Source: Comamonas testosteroni (GTDB taxonomy: Bacteria; Pseudomonadota; Gammaproteobacteria; Burkholderiales; Burkholderiaceae_C). From it: a stretch of DNA of 43,053 nt. Below the pieces are notes generated by a model. That model saw only the letters and a program-made list of their open reading frames with translations. It had not been told where the DNA came from and searched no databases. Shown in pieces: positions 14,672-24,452 of the stretch; the first letter of the stretch is position 1, and the number at the start of each line of letters is the position of its first letter. Location: positions 1 to 43,053 of the forward strand of contig NZ_AWOR01000060.1 of assembly GCF_000761245.1 (NCBI RefSeq), in the 5' to 3' direction. The position numbers were made by a program, and so were the translations under genes.

Positions 14672-16129
14672 TCAGGCCAGCTTGGCCTTGAGCAGCTCGT
14701 TGACCTGGCTGGGGTTGGCCTTGCCCTTGGAGGCCTTCATGACCTGGCCGACCAGGGCGTTGAAGGCCTTGTCCTTGCCGGCGCGGTATTGCTCCACGTT
14801 GGCGGGGTTGGCGGCGATCACCTCGGCGATGATGGCTTCCAGTGCGCCGGTGTCGTTGGACTGCTTGAGGTCCTTGGCTTCGATGATGGCGTCCACATCG
14901 GAGCCTTCACCGGTCCACAGCGCCTCGAACACCTGCTTGGCCGAGTTGTTGCTGATGACATTGCCGTGGATGCGGGCGATCAGGGTGCCCAGCTGCTCGG
15001 CGCTGACCTTGACCTGGTCCATGCCGATCTCTTCCATGTTCAGGCGGCGCGAGATCTCGCCCATGATCCAGTTGGACGCCAGCTTGGGCTGGCCGCAGGC
15101 CTTGGCGGCGGCTTCAAAGTAGGCGGCCATGGCCTGGCTTTGCGTCAGAGTGGTGGCGTCGTACTCGGGCAGGCCGTATTGCTCGACAAAGCGCGCGGCC
15201 ATGGCGCGGGGCAGCTCGGGCATCTCGGCCCTGACCTGCTCCACCCATTCAGGCGCCACGACCAGCGGGGGCAGGTCGGGGTCGGGGAAGTAGCGGTAGT
15301 CGGCCGCGTCTTCCTTGGTGCGCATGGCGCGGGTCTCGCCCGTGTCGGGGTTGAACAGCACGGTGGCCTGCTGGATCTTGTGGCCGTCCTCGATCTGCTC
15401 GATCTGCCAGAGGATTTCGTAGTCGATGGCGATCTGCATGTTCCTGAACGAGTTCAGGTTCTTGATCTCGCGGCGTGTGCCAAGCGGCTGGCCGGGCTTG
15501 CGCACGGAGACGTTGGCGTCGCAGCGGAAGCTGCCTTCCTGCATGTTGCCGTCGCAGATGCCGATCCAGGTGACGATCTTGTGCAGCTCCTTGGCGTAGG
15601 CCACGGCTTCGGCGGTGGAGCGGATATCGGGCTCGGTCACGATTTCCAGCAGCGGCGTGCCGGCGCGGTTCAAATCGATGCCGGACTGGCCGATGAACTC
15701 GTCGTGCACGGACTTGCCGGCGTCTTCCTCCAGGTGGGCGCGCACCAGGCGCACGGTCTTGAGGACGTTGTTCTTGCCTTCTTCCAGATAGAAGCTGACT
15801 TCACCGCCCTGCACCACGGGGATCTCGAACTGGGAGATCTGGTAGCCCTTGGGCAGGTCGGGGTAGAAGTAGTTCTTGCGCGCGAAGATGGAGCGCGGCG
15901 CAATCGTCGAGCCCAGCGACAGGCCGAGCTTGATGGCGCATTCCACGGCCTTTTTGTTCATCACCGGCAGCGTGCCGGGCAGGGCCAGGTCCACGGCGCT
16001 GGCCTGGGTGTTGGGCTCGGCGCCGAAGGCGGTGCTGGCACGGCTGAAGATCTTGCTGTTGGTCGCCAGCTGGGTGTGGGTTTCGAAGCCGATGACGACT
16101 TCGTATCCATTGATCAGTTTCACAGTCAT
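14672..16129 (-). CDS. gatB: aspartyl/glutamyl-tRNA amidotransferase subunit B
   Basis: This 485-aa subunit binds mischarged Glu-tRNA(Gln) or Asp-tRNA(Asn) and phosphorylates the acyl group with ATP, so ammonia from GatA can amidate it. The kinase/cradle domain (residues 1 to about 290) has the signatures [30 protein letters not shown] and [21 protein letters not shown] [16 protein letters not shown]. The helical domain and C-terminal YqeY/tail domain (about 330-485, ending in [15 protein letters not shown]) follow. Its presence implies indirect charging of Gln- and/or Asn-tRNA. It is the last gene of gatC-gatA-gatB, 114 nt after gatA. Confidence 0.97.
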   Translation of the reverse strand: MTVKLINGYEVVIGFETHTQLATNSKIFSRASTAFGAEPNTQASAVDLALPGTLPVMNKKAVECAIKLGLSLGSTIAPRSIFARKNYFYPDLPKGYQISQFEIPVVQGGEVSFYLEEGKNNVLKTVRLVRAHLEEDAGKSVHDEFIGQSGIDLNRAGTPLLEIVTEPDIRSTAEAVAYAKELHKIVTWIGICDGNMQEGSFRCDANVSVRKPGQPLGTRREIKNLNSFRNMQIAIDYEILWQIEQIEDGHKIQQATVLFNPDTGETRAMRTKEDAADYRYFPDPDLPPLVVAPEWVEQVRAEMPELPRAMAARFVEQYGLPEYDATTLTQSQAMAAYFEAAAKACGQPKLASNWIMGEISRRLNMEEIGMDQVKVSAEQLGTLIARIHGNVISNNSAKQVFEALWTGEGSDVDAIIEAKDLKQSNDTGALEAIIAEVIAANPANVEQYRAGKDKAFNALVGQVMKASKGKANPSQVNELLKAKLA

Positions 16130-16223
16130 TGTTCTGTGTGTCCTAACTGCTAAAAGAGAAGCAGCTTGCGCTTTGTCTGATTGGATTTCAGGTTGTTTTT
16201 GTGCTGAAAGTAAGTCAGTACAT

Positions 16224-16243
16224 GCGAAAGCAGCTATTAATTT
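16224..16243 (-). repeat. family B repeat directly after the gatA stop
   Basis: On the minus strand the gatA TAA is followed at once by AAATTAATAGCTGCTTTCGC. The ATAGCT core begins 6 nt after the stop, in the orientation of gatA, inside the gatA-gatB intergenic space. Confidence 0.55.
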
Positions 16244-17734
16244 TTAAATGCCAACAGGGCTCTTCAGGTGGAAGTCTGTCGCTTGCTGGAAGCGGTGGGC
16301 CGCGTTCAGCAGTTTGGCTTCGCCGAAGTAGTTGCCGATCAGCTGCAGGCCCACGGGCATGCCGCCGTCGCCAAAGCCTGCGGGCAGGCTGAGACCGGGC
16401 AGGCCGGCCAGCGATGCGGGCAGGGTGAAGATGTCGGCCAGATAGTTGCTCACGGGGTCGGCCTTGCCGCCAATCGCCCATGCGGTTGTCGGCGCGGCTG
16501 CGCCGGCGATGACGTCGCAGTCCTTGAAGGCGGCCTGGAAGTCGTCGGCAATCATGCGGCGGATCTTCTGTGCCTGCAGGTAGTAGGCGTCGTAATAGCC
16601 TTCGGACAGCACATAGGCGCCGATCATGATGCGGCGCTTGACCTCGTCGCCGAATCCTTCGGCGCGGGTCTTCTTGTACATATCGTTGAGGTCTTCGTAC
16701 CTGGCGGCGCGGTGGCCGAACTTCACGCCGTCAAAGCGCGACAGATTGGACGAGGCCTCGGCCGGAGCCAGGATGTAGTACACGGGCACGGACAGTTCGG
16801 TGCGCGGCAGGCTCACGGGAACCAGCTTGGCGCCCAGCTTTTCGTATTCCTTGAGCGCTGCGTCGACGGCTGCGCGGACATCGTCGGACAGGCCTTCGCC
16901 AAAGAACTCGGCGGGCACGCCGATGCGCAGGCCCTCGATCGAGTCACCGAGGCGGGCAGTGAAGTCCTCGGCGGGGTAGTCCAGGCTGGTGGAGTCGCGG
17001 TCCAGATCGGGGCCGCACATTTCGGAGAGCAGCAGCGCGCAGTCTTCGGCGCTGCGGCCCATGGGGCCGGCCTGGTCCAGGCTGGAGGCAAAGGCGATCA
17101 TGCCGTAGCGGCTGGCGCGGCCGTAGGTGGGCTTGATGCCGGTGATGCCGCAGAACGAAGCGGGCTGGCGGATCGAGCCGCCGGTGTCGGTGCCGGTCAC
17201 GGCCGGGGCCAGACGTGCGGCCACGGCAGCGGCAGAGCCGCCCGAGGAGCCGCCGGGCACGCGCTCGGTGTTCCAGGGGTTGCGCACGGGCTGTGCCGCG
17301 TCAAAGCCCACGGGGGCCACGGCCGAGTTCTCGTTGGCGCCGCCCATGGCAAATTCGTCGCAGTTGAGCTTGCCCAGGGTGACCACGCCGGCATCGGCCA
17401 GCTTCTTCACCACGGTGGCGTCGAAGGGCGAGCGATAGCCCTGCAGCATCTTGCTGGCGGCGGTGGTGGGGAAGTCCTTGGTGACGAAGATGTCCTTGTG
17501 CGCAATGGGCACGCCGGCCAGCTTGCCGCCCTTGCCTTCGGCGATCAGGGCGTCGGCCGCCTTGGCCTGGGCCAGGGTGGCGTCTTCATCGATGGCGACA
17601 AAAGCGCCCAGGCTCTGGTGCTGCTTGGCGCGGGCCAGGAAATGCTGGGCGGCTTCGGTGGCGGAGACCTGCTTGGCGCGCAGCTGCGCGGCCAGCTCGG
17701 CCACGCTCAATTGGTGGAGTTCGGTTTGGCTCAT
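16244..17734 (-). CDS. gatA: aspartyl/glutamyl-tRNA amidotransferase subunit A
   Basis: This 496-aa amidase-signature enzyme hydrolyses glutamine and passes ammonia to GatB. The Ser-cisSer-Lys triad is visible: Lys80 (PIAHKD), Ser163 in [10 protein letters not shown] and Ser187 in [12 protein letters not shown], with the 24-residue spacing known from characterised GatA proteins. The segment [20 protein letters not shown] is complete. Start ATG 17734 lies 21 nt after the gatC stop, so the two are tightly linked. A family B repeat separates it from gatB. Confidence 0.97.
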   Translation of the reverse strand: MSQTELHQLSVAELAAQLRAKQVSATEAAQHFLARAKQHQSLGAFVAIDEDATLAQAKAADALIAEGKGGKLAGVPIAHKDIFVTKDFPTTAASKMLQGYRSPFDATVVKKLADAGVVTLGKLNCDEFAMGGANENSAVAPVGFDAAQPVRNPWNTERVPGGSSGGSAAAVAARLAPAVTGTDTGGSIRQPASFCGITGIKPTYGRASRYGMIAFASSLDQAGPMGRSAEDCALLLSEMCGPDLDRDSTSLDYPAEDFTARLGDSIEGLRIGVPAEFFGEGLSDDVRAAVDAALKEYEKLGAKLVPVSLPRTELSVPVYYILAPAEASSNLSRFDGVKFGHRAARYEDLNDMYKKTRAEGFGDEVKRRIMIGAYVLSEGYYDAYYLQAQKIRRMIADDFQAAFKDCDVIAGAAAPTTAWAIGGKADPVSNYLADIFTLPASLAGLPGLSLPAGFGDGGMPVGLQLIGNYFGEAKLLNAAHRFQQATDFHLKSPVGI

Positions 17735-17755
17735 GTTCTTGTGTGTCCCGCGCGT

Positions 17756-18055
17756 TTATTCGATGACCTTGGGCACGAGGAAGTAACCCTTCTCGGCTGC
17801 AGGGGCGTTCTGCATGTTGGCGTCGCGGTTATTGCCCTCACTTACCAAATCGTCACGTAGCCGTAAGGCGACGTCCTGGATGGCTGCCACCGGATGTGAC
17901 AGGGGGCTGACGCCTGAAGTATCCACAGCCTGCATTTTTTCGACGATGCCGAAAAAGTTGTTTAGTTGCGCGAGCATGCGCTCACTTTCGTCTTGCGACA
18001 GCTCAAGGCGGGCCAAGTTGGCGATGCGCGCAATGTCTTGATCGTTCAATGCCAT
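17756..18055 (-). CDS. gatC: aspartyl/glutamyl-tRNA amidotransferase subunit C
   Basis: This 99-aa subunit wraps around GatA and stabilises the GatCAB complex. The N-terminal helix [17 protein letters not shown] and the segment [19 protein letters not shown] are typical of the family. So is the C-terminal [19 protein letters not shown], ending in [10 protein letters not shown]. It is the first gene of the operon, and its promoter lies in the 212-nt space shared with divergent mreB. Confidence 0.95.
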   Translation of the reverse strand: MALNDQDIARIANLARLELSQDESERMLAQLNNFFGIVEKMQAVDTSGVSPLSHPVAAIQDVALRLRDDLVSEGNNRDANMQNAPAAEKGYFLVPKVIE

Positions 18056-18267
18056 AGAAATTATTTAACAGGGCCGCCGCGTGTAAAGCAGTGTTTCTAA
18101 CCCTGACAGTAGAAGTTATTCACAGGGGATACGGTATTATCTCGGCTTTGCCGCAATACCTCCGTTTGGCTGGTCATTGTGCAAAAAATGCCCACCACCC
18201 AGACTCCATTACCTTACATCCCGGCGACGGCCAGCCGATGCGCAAGCCGTGCCTGAGAGGACCTTGA

Positions 18268-19311
<1,044 letters not shown>

Positions 19312-19476
19312 TCGCTGTGCAATGTGGTGTTTTGCGGCACGCGGCATAGTGCGCGTACCGCAGCCACTTCCATGAACAGGGCCTGAGTCCGTGATACGCC
19401 TGCATACCGCGCTCTCTTTTTGCATTCCTTCTGGTTGGGAAGGCCGTGCGCATACGGCCACGCCCAGGGAGCGCAC

Positions 19477-20493
19477 ATGAGCCTGGACACCCTGGACCAC
19501 CGCGCTCCATCACTGTTCAAGCAACAGGCCTCGCGCACTTCCCAGCTTGCCCTCTACAGCGCCTTGGCGCTGTTTTTGATGGTAGCCGACGCACGTTTCA
19601 AGATCACCACCCCCGTGCGCTCCGCCTTGTCGGTGGCGCTGTCGCCCGTGCAATGGGTGGTGGCCCAGCCGGTGCTGGCCTATCAGAACGCCAGCCGCTA
19701 TGCCGAAGTGCAGCAGCAGGCCGTGGCCCGCGAGGATGCTGCGCGCAAGGAGCTGGTCGTCATGGCTCAGCGTGCCGAGCTGGCCGACGAGTTGATCAAG
19801 GAGAACGAGCATCTGCGCTCCATGCTGGAGTTGCGTGAGCGTTCGTTGACGCCGGGCCAGGTGGCCGAGGTGGTCTATGACAGCCCCGACCCCTATACGC
19901 GCCGCGTGGTGATCGACAAGGGGCAGGCCGACGGGGTCGAGCCGGGCTCTCCCGTACTGGATGAAAAAGGCGTGATCGGTCAGGTCACGCGCGTCTACCC
20001 GACGCGCGCCGAGGTCACGCTGCTCATTGATCGCGATCAGGCCATTCCCGTTTTCAACCCGCGCACCGGCGCGCGCAGCGTGGCCTATGGCGATGCGTCT
20101 TCGACGCGCGCTGGCGGGCTGGAGTTGCGCTTCATGCCCAGCAATGCCGATGTACAGGTGGGCGATCTGCTCACTACCAGCGGTATTGACGGGCTTTATC
20201 CCTTGGGTCTGCCCGTGGCCAAGGTGGTGACGGTGGACCGCCGTGCCGACTCTGCCTTCACCCGCATCTACTGCGAGCCCGTGGGCCGCGTGCAGGGCGT
20301 GCGCCATGTGATGGTGCTCAAGCCCCAGGGGCGGACGGAGCATCCCGAGGCTGCCAATATGCAGGCCCAGGTCGATGCCGGGAAGGCCGACCGCGCAGCC
20401 AAGGCGCGCGGCAAGAAGGAAGCGGCCGCTGCCGAAAAGGAGAAGGCCGCCGCCGATAAGGCGGGTGCCAAGCCCGCAAAGGACCCCGCATGA
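19477..20493 (+). CDS. mreC: rod-shape-determining protein MreC
   Basis: This 338-aa bitopic protein has an N-terminal membrane helix (about 22-42). A coiled coil (about 72-120, ARKELVVMAQRAELADELIK) and a periplasmic beta-barrel domain (VVIDKGQADGVEPGSPVLDE and onward) follow. It scaffolds the elongasome, linking MreB to PBP2. The last about 40 residues are an unusual Ala/Lys-rich tail (KARGKKEAAAAEKEKAAADK), longer than in enteric MreC. ATG 19477 has AGGGAG upstream. Its TGA overlaps the mreD ATG. Confidence 0.95.
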   Translation: MSLDTLDHRAPSLFKQQASRTSQLALYSALALFLMVADARFKITTPVRSALSVALSPVQWVVAQPVLAYQNASRYAEVQQQAVAREDAARKELVVMAQRAELADELIKENEHLRSMLELRERSLTPGQVAEVVYDSPDPYTRRVVIDKGQADGVEPGSPVLDEKGVIGQVTRVYPTRAEVTLLIDRDQAIPVFNPRTGARSVAYGDASSTRAGGLELRFMPSNADVQVGDLLTTSGIDGLYPLGLPVAKVVTVDRRADSAFTRIYCEPVGRVQGVRHVMVLKPQGRTEHPEAANMQAQVDAGKADRAAKARGKKEAAAAEKEKAAADKAGAKPAKDPA

Positions 20494-21008
20494 TCATGCC
20501 GCGCGGCCAGCAGCTGTTGCTGCCGGTCAATCCTCTGTTCATCGTCGTCACCCTGGTGATCGGCCTTGCCGTCAACATGCTGCCGCTGGGCCGCATCGTC
20601 TGGCTGCCGGACATGCTCATGTTGCTGCTGGCCTTCTGGAGCCTGAACCAGCCGCAGCGCGTGGGTCTGGGCATTGCCTTTGCGCTGGGCCTGGTCATGG
20701 ATGTGGACCGAGCCTCGCTGCTGGGCCAGCATGCACTGGCCTACACCTTGCTGGTCTTCGTGACGGGCTGGATGAGTCGTCGTCTGCTCTGGTTCTCGAG
20801 CCCCGTGCAGGCTTTGCACCTGCTGCCGGTATTTGCTGCAGCGCACGGCATTCAGGTACTGCTGCGTGTCGCGACGGGGGGTATCTTCCCCGGGCTGGAG
20901 TTTCTGATAGCTCCAGTGATCGAGACCTTGCTGTGGCCTGTGGTCAGCGCTTTGCTGCTGGCGCCGCAGCGCCGTGCGCCGGACAGCGATGAAAACCGCC
21001 CTCTGTAG
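20490..21008 (+). CDS. mreD: rod-shape-determining protein MreD
   Basis: This 172-aa inner-membrane protein has five to six helices and is a partner of MreC and PBP2 in the elongasome. Family features include NPLFIVVTLVIGLAVNMLPL, the motif LPDMLMLLLAFWSLNQPQR and GLVMDVDRASLLGQHALAY. The ATG overlaps the mreC stop (ATGATGA-type overlap at 20490-20493), giving translational coupling. A family A repeat starts 7 nt after its stop and fills the space to mrdA. Confidence 0.93.
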   Translation: MIMPRGQQLLLPVNPLFIVVTLVIGLAVNMLPLGRIVWLPDMLMLLLAFWSLNQPQRVGLGIAFALGLVMDVDRASLLGQHALAYTLLVFVTGWMSRRLLWFSSPVQALHLLPVFAAAHGIQVLLRVATGGIFPGLEFLIAPVIETLLWPVVSALLLAPQRRAPDSDENRPL

Positions 21009-21015
21009 ATGAAAG

Positions 21016-21120
21016 CCCCCTTGAGTCGCTGCGCGCCTTTCCCCCTCTCGTTTCGCGGGGGGGAACGACTGCCTCGCTGCGGGGCGGCCCTTGCTTGCAG
21101 TCACTGGCTTGGCGTGCGGG
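21016..21120 (+). repeat. family A repeat between mreD and mrdA
   Basis: It begins CCCCCTTGAGTCGCTGCGCG 7 nt after the mreD stop and continues with a C-run/G-run palindrome (CCCCC...GGGGG). It contains CTGCGGGGCGGCCCTTGCT, identical to the copy at 27570, and ends near CTGGCTTGG. Its right edge reaches GGGGAG, the mrdA ribosome-binding site. Orientation matches the upstream gene. Confidence 0.8.
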
Positions 21121-21130
21121 GAGCCTGCGC

Positions 21131-23083
21131 ATGATGGAGATCCGTAACACCGAAGTCGAGCTGCAGCGCTTCCGGATGCGTGCAGTCGTCATGGGCTGCG
21201 TGGTGTTCCTGGCGTTCTGTCTGCTGGTCTGGCGTCTGCTGGTGCTGCAGGTCGAGCGCCATGAGGAATTTGCCGAGCGGGCCGAGAGCAATCGCACGGC
21301 GGTGGTGCCCATCGTGCCCAACCGGGGCCAGATCCTGGACCGCAACGGCGTGGTGCTGGCGACCAATTACTCGGCCTATACGCTGGAGATCACACGCTCC
21401 AAGGTCGAGGATCTGGACGAGACCATCGAGGGGCTGTCCGGGGTCATAGAGATCACGCCGCGCGACCGCCGCAAGTTCAAGCGGCTCATGGATGACTCCA
21501 AGAGCTTTGAGTCGATTCCGATCCGCTCGCGCCTGACGGATGAGGAAGTCGCCAAGTTCGCGGCTCAGCGTTATCGCTTTCCGGGCGTGGACATCAAGGC
21601 GCGCCTGTTCCGCTCCTACCCGCTCAAGGAAACCGGCAGCCATTTGATCGGGTACATCGGTCGTATCAATCAAAGGGAAAAAGAAGAGATCGACGATTCC
21701 GACGATGCCGCCAACTACCGCGGCACCGAGGTCATGGGCAAGCTGGGTGCCGAAAAGAGCTATGAGCTGCAGCTGCACGGCCAGACAGGCTGGGAGGAAA
21801 TGGAAACCTCGGCCGGCGGCCATGCGGTGCGCCGCCTGGGCAGTCGCCCTGCCACGCCGGGACACAGCCTGCAGCTGTCGGTGGACATCAAGCTGCAGAA
21901 GATGGTGGAAGACCTCTACGGCAATCGCCGCGGCGTGGCCATCGCCATGGACCCGCGCAACGGCGAGGTGCTGGCCATGGTCAGCAAGCCGACCTACGAC
22001 CCGAATCTGTTTGTCGACGGCATCGACCAGGAGAGCTGGAAGGCACTCAACGAATCGCTGGACCGCCCTTTGCTCAACCGCTCCATGCGCGGCACCTACC
22101 CTGTGGGCTCGACCTACAAGCCCTTTATGGGCCTGGCGGGCATAGAGACCGGCAAGCGCACGCCAGGCACGGTGATCCAGGACGGCGGATCCTGGACTTT
22201 CGGTGGCCACACCTTCCGCTCCGGCCATGCGCTGGGCCCGGTGGACCTGGCGCGCGCCATCCAGCATTCCAGCAACGTCTATTTCTACACTCTGGCCAAC
22301 GAGATGGGCGTGGATGCGATCCACGACTTCATGAAGCCGCTGGGCTTTGGCCAGATCACCGGCATCGATCTGCCCGGCGAGGTGCGCGGCGTGCTGCCCA
22401 GCAAGGAGTGGAAGCGCAAGACCTACAAGCGCGCCGCCCAGCAGCAATGGTTTGCAGGCGAGACGATTTCCCTGGGTATCGGCCAGGGCTACAACAACTT
22501 CACCATCCTCCAGCTCTCGCATGCGCTGGCCACGCTGGTCAACAGCGGCATGAGCTTCACGCCCCATGTGGGCAAGGAGCTGATCGACTCCGTCACCGGC
22601 ACGCGCACGGCCATTGTTCAGCCAGCTCCCGTCAACCTGGGCTACAAGCAGAGCAATGTCGATGCCGTCAAGCGTGGCATGGTGGGGGTGGTGACCGGCG
22701 GCACTGGGCGTGGCGTATTCGGTAGTGCCAGCTACCTGTCGGGTGGCAAGACCGGCACGGCCCAGGCAGTGAGCGTGGGCCAGAAGGAAAAGTACAACGC
22801 TGCGCGTCTGGCCGAGTATCAACGCGACCATTCGCTCTATATCGCCTACGGCCCGGCCGAAGCGCCCAGGATTGCCGTGGCCGTGATTGTGGAGAATGCC
22901 GGCTTCGGTGCGGCGGCGGCCGCACCTATCGCACGCCGCATCCTGGACTACTGGCTGGTGGGCAACTATCCCAGTGAGGCTGATATTGCTGCCGTGCGCC
23001 AGGGCAAGGCAGGCGCGCCGATCGGCACGCCGCGCCGTGTGGAAGATATCCCAGTGCTGTCCGACGACGAAACGGCACCTTGA
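21131..23083 (+). CDS. mrdA: penicillin-binding protein 2, elongasome transpeptidase
   Basis: This 650-aa class B PBP crosslinks peptidoglycan during elongation. It has an N-terminal membrane helix (about 18-38) and a dimerisation/pedestal domain starting NRGQILDRNGVVLATN. The transpeptidase domain carries Ser327-x-x-Lys330 (STYK), Ser380-Ser-Asn382 and Lys540-Thr-Gly542 (KTGTAQ). ATG 21131 is chosen because GGGGAG lies 8 nt upstream; the open frame extends 12 codons into the family A repeat. It belongs to the mreBCD transcript. rodA, which often follows in this cluster, is not here. Confidence 0.95.
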   Translation: MMEIRNTEVELQRFRMRAVVMGCVVFLAFCLLVWRLLVLQVERHEEFAERAESNRTAVVPIVPNRGQILDRNGVVLATNYSAYTLEITRSKVEDLDETIEGLSGVIEITPRDRRKFKRLMDDSKSFESIPIRSRLTDEEVAKFAAQRYRFPGVDIKARLFRSYPLKETGSHLIGYIGRINQREKEEIDDSDDAANYRGTEVMGKLGAEKSYELQLHGQTGWEEMETSAGGHAVRRLGSRPATPGHSLQLSVDIKLQKMVEDLYGNRRGVAIAMDPRNGEVLAMVSKPTYDPNLFVDGIDQESWKALNESLDRPLLNRSMRGTYPVGSTYKPFMGLAGIETGKRTPGTVIQDGGSWTFGGHTFRSGHALGPVDLARAIQHSSNVYFYTLANEMGVDAIHDFMKPLGFGQITGIDLPGEVRGVLPSKEWKRKTYKRAAQQQWFAGETISLGIGQGYNNFTILQLSHALATLVNSGMSFTPHVGKELIDSVTGTRTAIVQPAPVNLGYKQSNVDAVKRGMVGVVTGGTGRGVFGSASYLSGGKTGTAQAVSVGQKEKYNAARLAEYQRDHSLYIAYGPAEAPRIAVAVIVENAGFGAAAAAPIARRILDYWLVGNYPSEADIAAVRQGKAGAPIGTPRRVEDIPVLSDDETAP

Positions 23084-23119
23084 TCAATGGATAGCTGCTG
23101 ACGCTTTTAACGCAAGGGC
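23084..23119 (+). repeat. family B repeat directly after the mrdA stop
   Basis: ATAGCTGCTGACGC starts 7 nt after the mrdA TGA, in mrdA orientation, and continues TTTTAACGCAAGGGCTTAACGC. It fills the whole space to the convergent transporter gene and has internal TTAACGC repeats. Confidence 0.6.
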
Positions 23120-23878
23120 TTAACGCAGAAAAGCGTCGTAACCTGTCTTCAGAATCAGCAAGCTGACCACGCCGATGAAAATCGTGCGTACAAAGCCCGT
23201 TCCGTGGCGCAAGGCCATCCAGGTGCCCAGCATGCTGCCCAGCACGTTGGCCACGGCCAGCGGGATGGCAAAGTGCCACCAGACATGGCCCTTGAGCGTG
23301 AACAGCAGCAGAGCTGCGGCGTTGGAGGCCAGATTCAGCAGCTTGGCGCTGGCCGAGGCGTTGAGGAAGTCATAGCCCAGCAGGCGCACGAACAGGAACA
23401 CGAAGAAGCTGCCTGTGCCCGGGCCGAAGAAGCCGTCGTAGAAACCGATCAGCAGGCCGATGGCGCTGGCGGTCAACATCTCGGTGCGGCCCGCCAGGCG
23501 CGGCTCGTGGTCGCGGCCCAGCTCTTTTTTGGCCAGGGTATAGCCCAGCACGCCCAGCAGGATGAAGGGCAGCAGCTTGCGCAGAAAATCGGGCGAAATC
23601 AACGTAACGGCCCAGGCCCCGAGAAAAGCTCCCACCAGCGTCGTGCCGATGGCGGGCAGCAGCGTGGCCCAGGTGATATGCACACGCTTGCTGTACTGCC
23701 AGGCGGAAATGGCCGTTCCCCAGACAGCGGCGCTCTTGTTGGTGCCAAAGAGCGTGGCGGGCGTGGTGGTGGGGAAGGCTGCAAACATGGCCGGCACCAG
23801 AATCAGTCCGCCGCCTCCCACGATGGCGTCAACAAACCCGGCAAGGGCCGAGGCGAGGGAAACAAGAATCCATTCCAT
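23120..23878 (-). CDS. TSUP family (TauE/SafE) membrane transporter
   Basis: This 252-aa protein has about eight hydrophobic helices in two halves, each beginning with a typical TSUP motif. The first is VDAIVGGGGLILVPAMF (about 17-33) with FGTNKSAAVWGT. The second is IGFYDGFFGPGTGSF (about 137-151) with ASAKLLNLASN. Family members export or import sulfite, sulfoacetate, taurine-derived anions or related organic anions; the substrate is not predictable here. I start it at ATG 23878 (MEWILVSLASALAG). The open frame extends 42 low-complexity codons upstream without helix or motif. Confidence 0.88.
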   Translation of the reverse strand: MEWILVSLASALAGFVDAIVGGGGLILVPAMFAAFPTTTPATLFGTNKSAAVWGTAISAWQYSKRVHITWATLLPAIGTTLVGAFLGAWAVTLISPDFLRKLLPFILLGVLGYTLAKKELGRDHEPRLAGRTEMLTASAIGLLIGFYDGFFGPGTGSFFVFLFVRLLGYDFLNASASAKLLNLASNAAALLLFTLKGHVWWHFAIPLAVANVLGSMLGTWMALRHGTGFVRTIFIGVVSLLILKTGYDAFLR

Positions 23879-24040
23879 GGAGCAAATGCCTGCAATTGGT
23901 GCATGCCGTGAGCAGCGCGCGTTGCCGCTGGGGCGGCGCTGCCGGAGGCGGGATGAAGAAGCCAGGGGAGAGCGGGCGTGAATGCCCGAGGATGGCGCCG
24001 GCATTGTCGCACCGCCGCCTCAAGCCTGTGCGCCGGCATA

Positions 24041-24068
24041 AAAAAAGCGCCCACTATGGGGCGCTTTT
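24041..24068 (-). terminator. strong intrinsic terminator without an adjacent upstream gene
   Basis: AAAAGCGCCC (24043-24052) pairs with GGGCGCTTTT (24059-24068). On the minus strand the stem is followed by a run of T. The nearest minus-strand gene upstream is the GMC oxidoreductase, whose stop is about 385 nt away, so the terminator more likely ends a separate short transcript. Confidence 0.85.
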
Positions 24069-24204
24069 GAACGCATCTTTGATGCTTTTATATGTATTGG
24101 TCTGGTTGTGTCGAGTTGTCTCCTCGGCCCTCCATGCTGCTTCGTGGAGCAGCGAGAGTGACGAGAATGTAAGGGCTGCACCTGTGTGGTGCATTGGGGA
24201 ATTC
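24041..24204 (-). ncRNA. candidate structured small RNA or leader RNA (about 160 nt)
   Basis: On the minus strand an extended -10 element (TGATATAAC, plus 24211-24219) is followed by three perfect short hairpins. These are TGCACC/GGTGCA (24177-24193), GCTGCT/AGCAGC (24136-24153) and GCATC/GATGC (24073-24085). They end in the terminator at 24041-24068. A promoter-like start, ordered stems and a dedicated terminator with no protein gene make a small RNA plausible. No known family is recognised. It might instead be the orphaned leader of a lost gene. Confidence 0.35.
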
Positions 24205-24452
24205 CCTTGGGTTATATCAAAAACGTCTGACAAATGAATCAGAAAGTTTCGTGACATCCTTATGAGTTTTGCGATATTTCAAAAACAATAGCGTCATATG
24301 CTTATAAGCAAAAGATCTCTGCGGACTTTGATTCATAGAGCATGACGCCGCGCGGAATTCTTCCGCTCGGACAGACTTTGCGCTCCAGAGCGAATCTCAG
24401 GCGCTGACGGGCTTGTCGCAGTGAATCGCTCGACTTTTTCGAGAGACCGTTT

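Larger units (their letters stand above)
23879..24452. other. 574-bp intergenic region, partly AT-rich
   Basis: No convincing protein gene is seen. A 67-codon minus-strand frame (24054-24257) has no spaced ribosome-binding site and ends inside a terminator. The region holds the candidate small RNA (24041-24204), a strong terminator (24041-24068) and a diverged family B fragment (AACAATAGCG near 24285). The stretch at about 24200-24340 is poorer in GC than its surroundings. Confidence 0.5.

Noticed and set aside
14789..17860. Two long plus-strand frames (454 and 530 codons) antisense to gatB and gatA
   Set aside because: Both are shadows of conserved genes; their translations are Gly/His/Val-rich and match no family plan.
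21016..21120. Insertion sequence
   Set aside because: The element is about 100 nt, with no transposase and no clear target-site duplication. It is treated as a non-autonomous dispersed repeat.
24054..24257. 67-codon minus-strand frame in the intergenic region
   Set aside because: AAGG directly abuts the ATG with no spacing, no family is recognisable, and the frame ends inside a strong terminator. A structured RNA explains the segment better.
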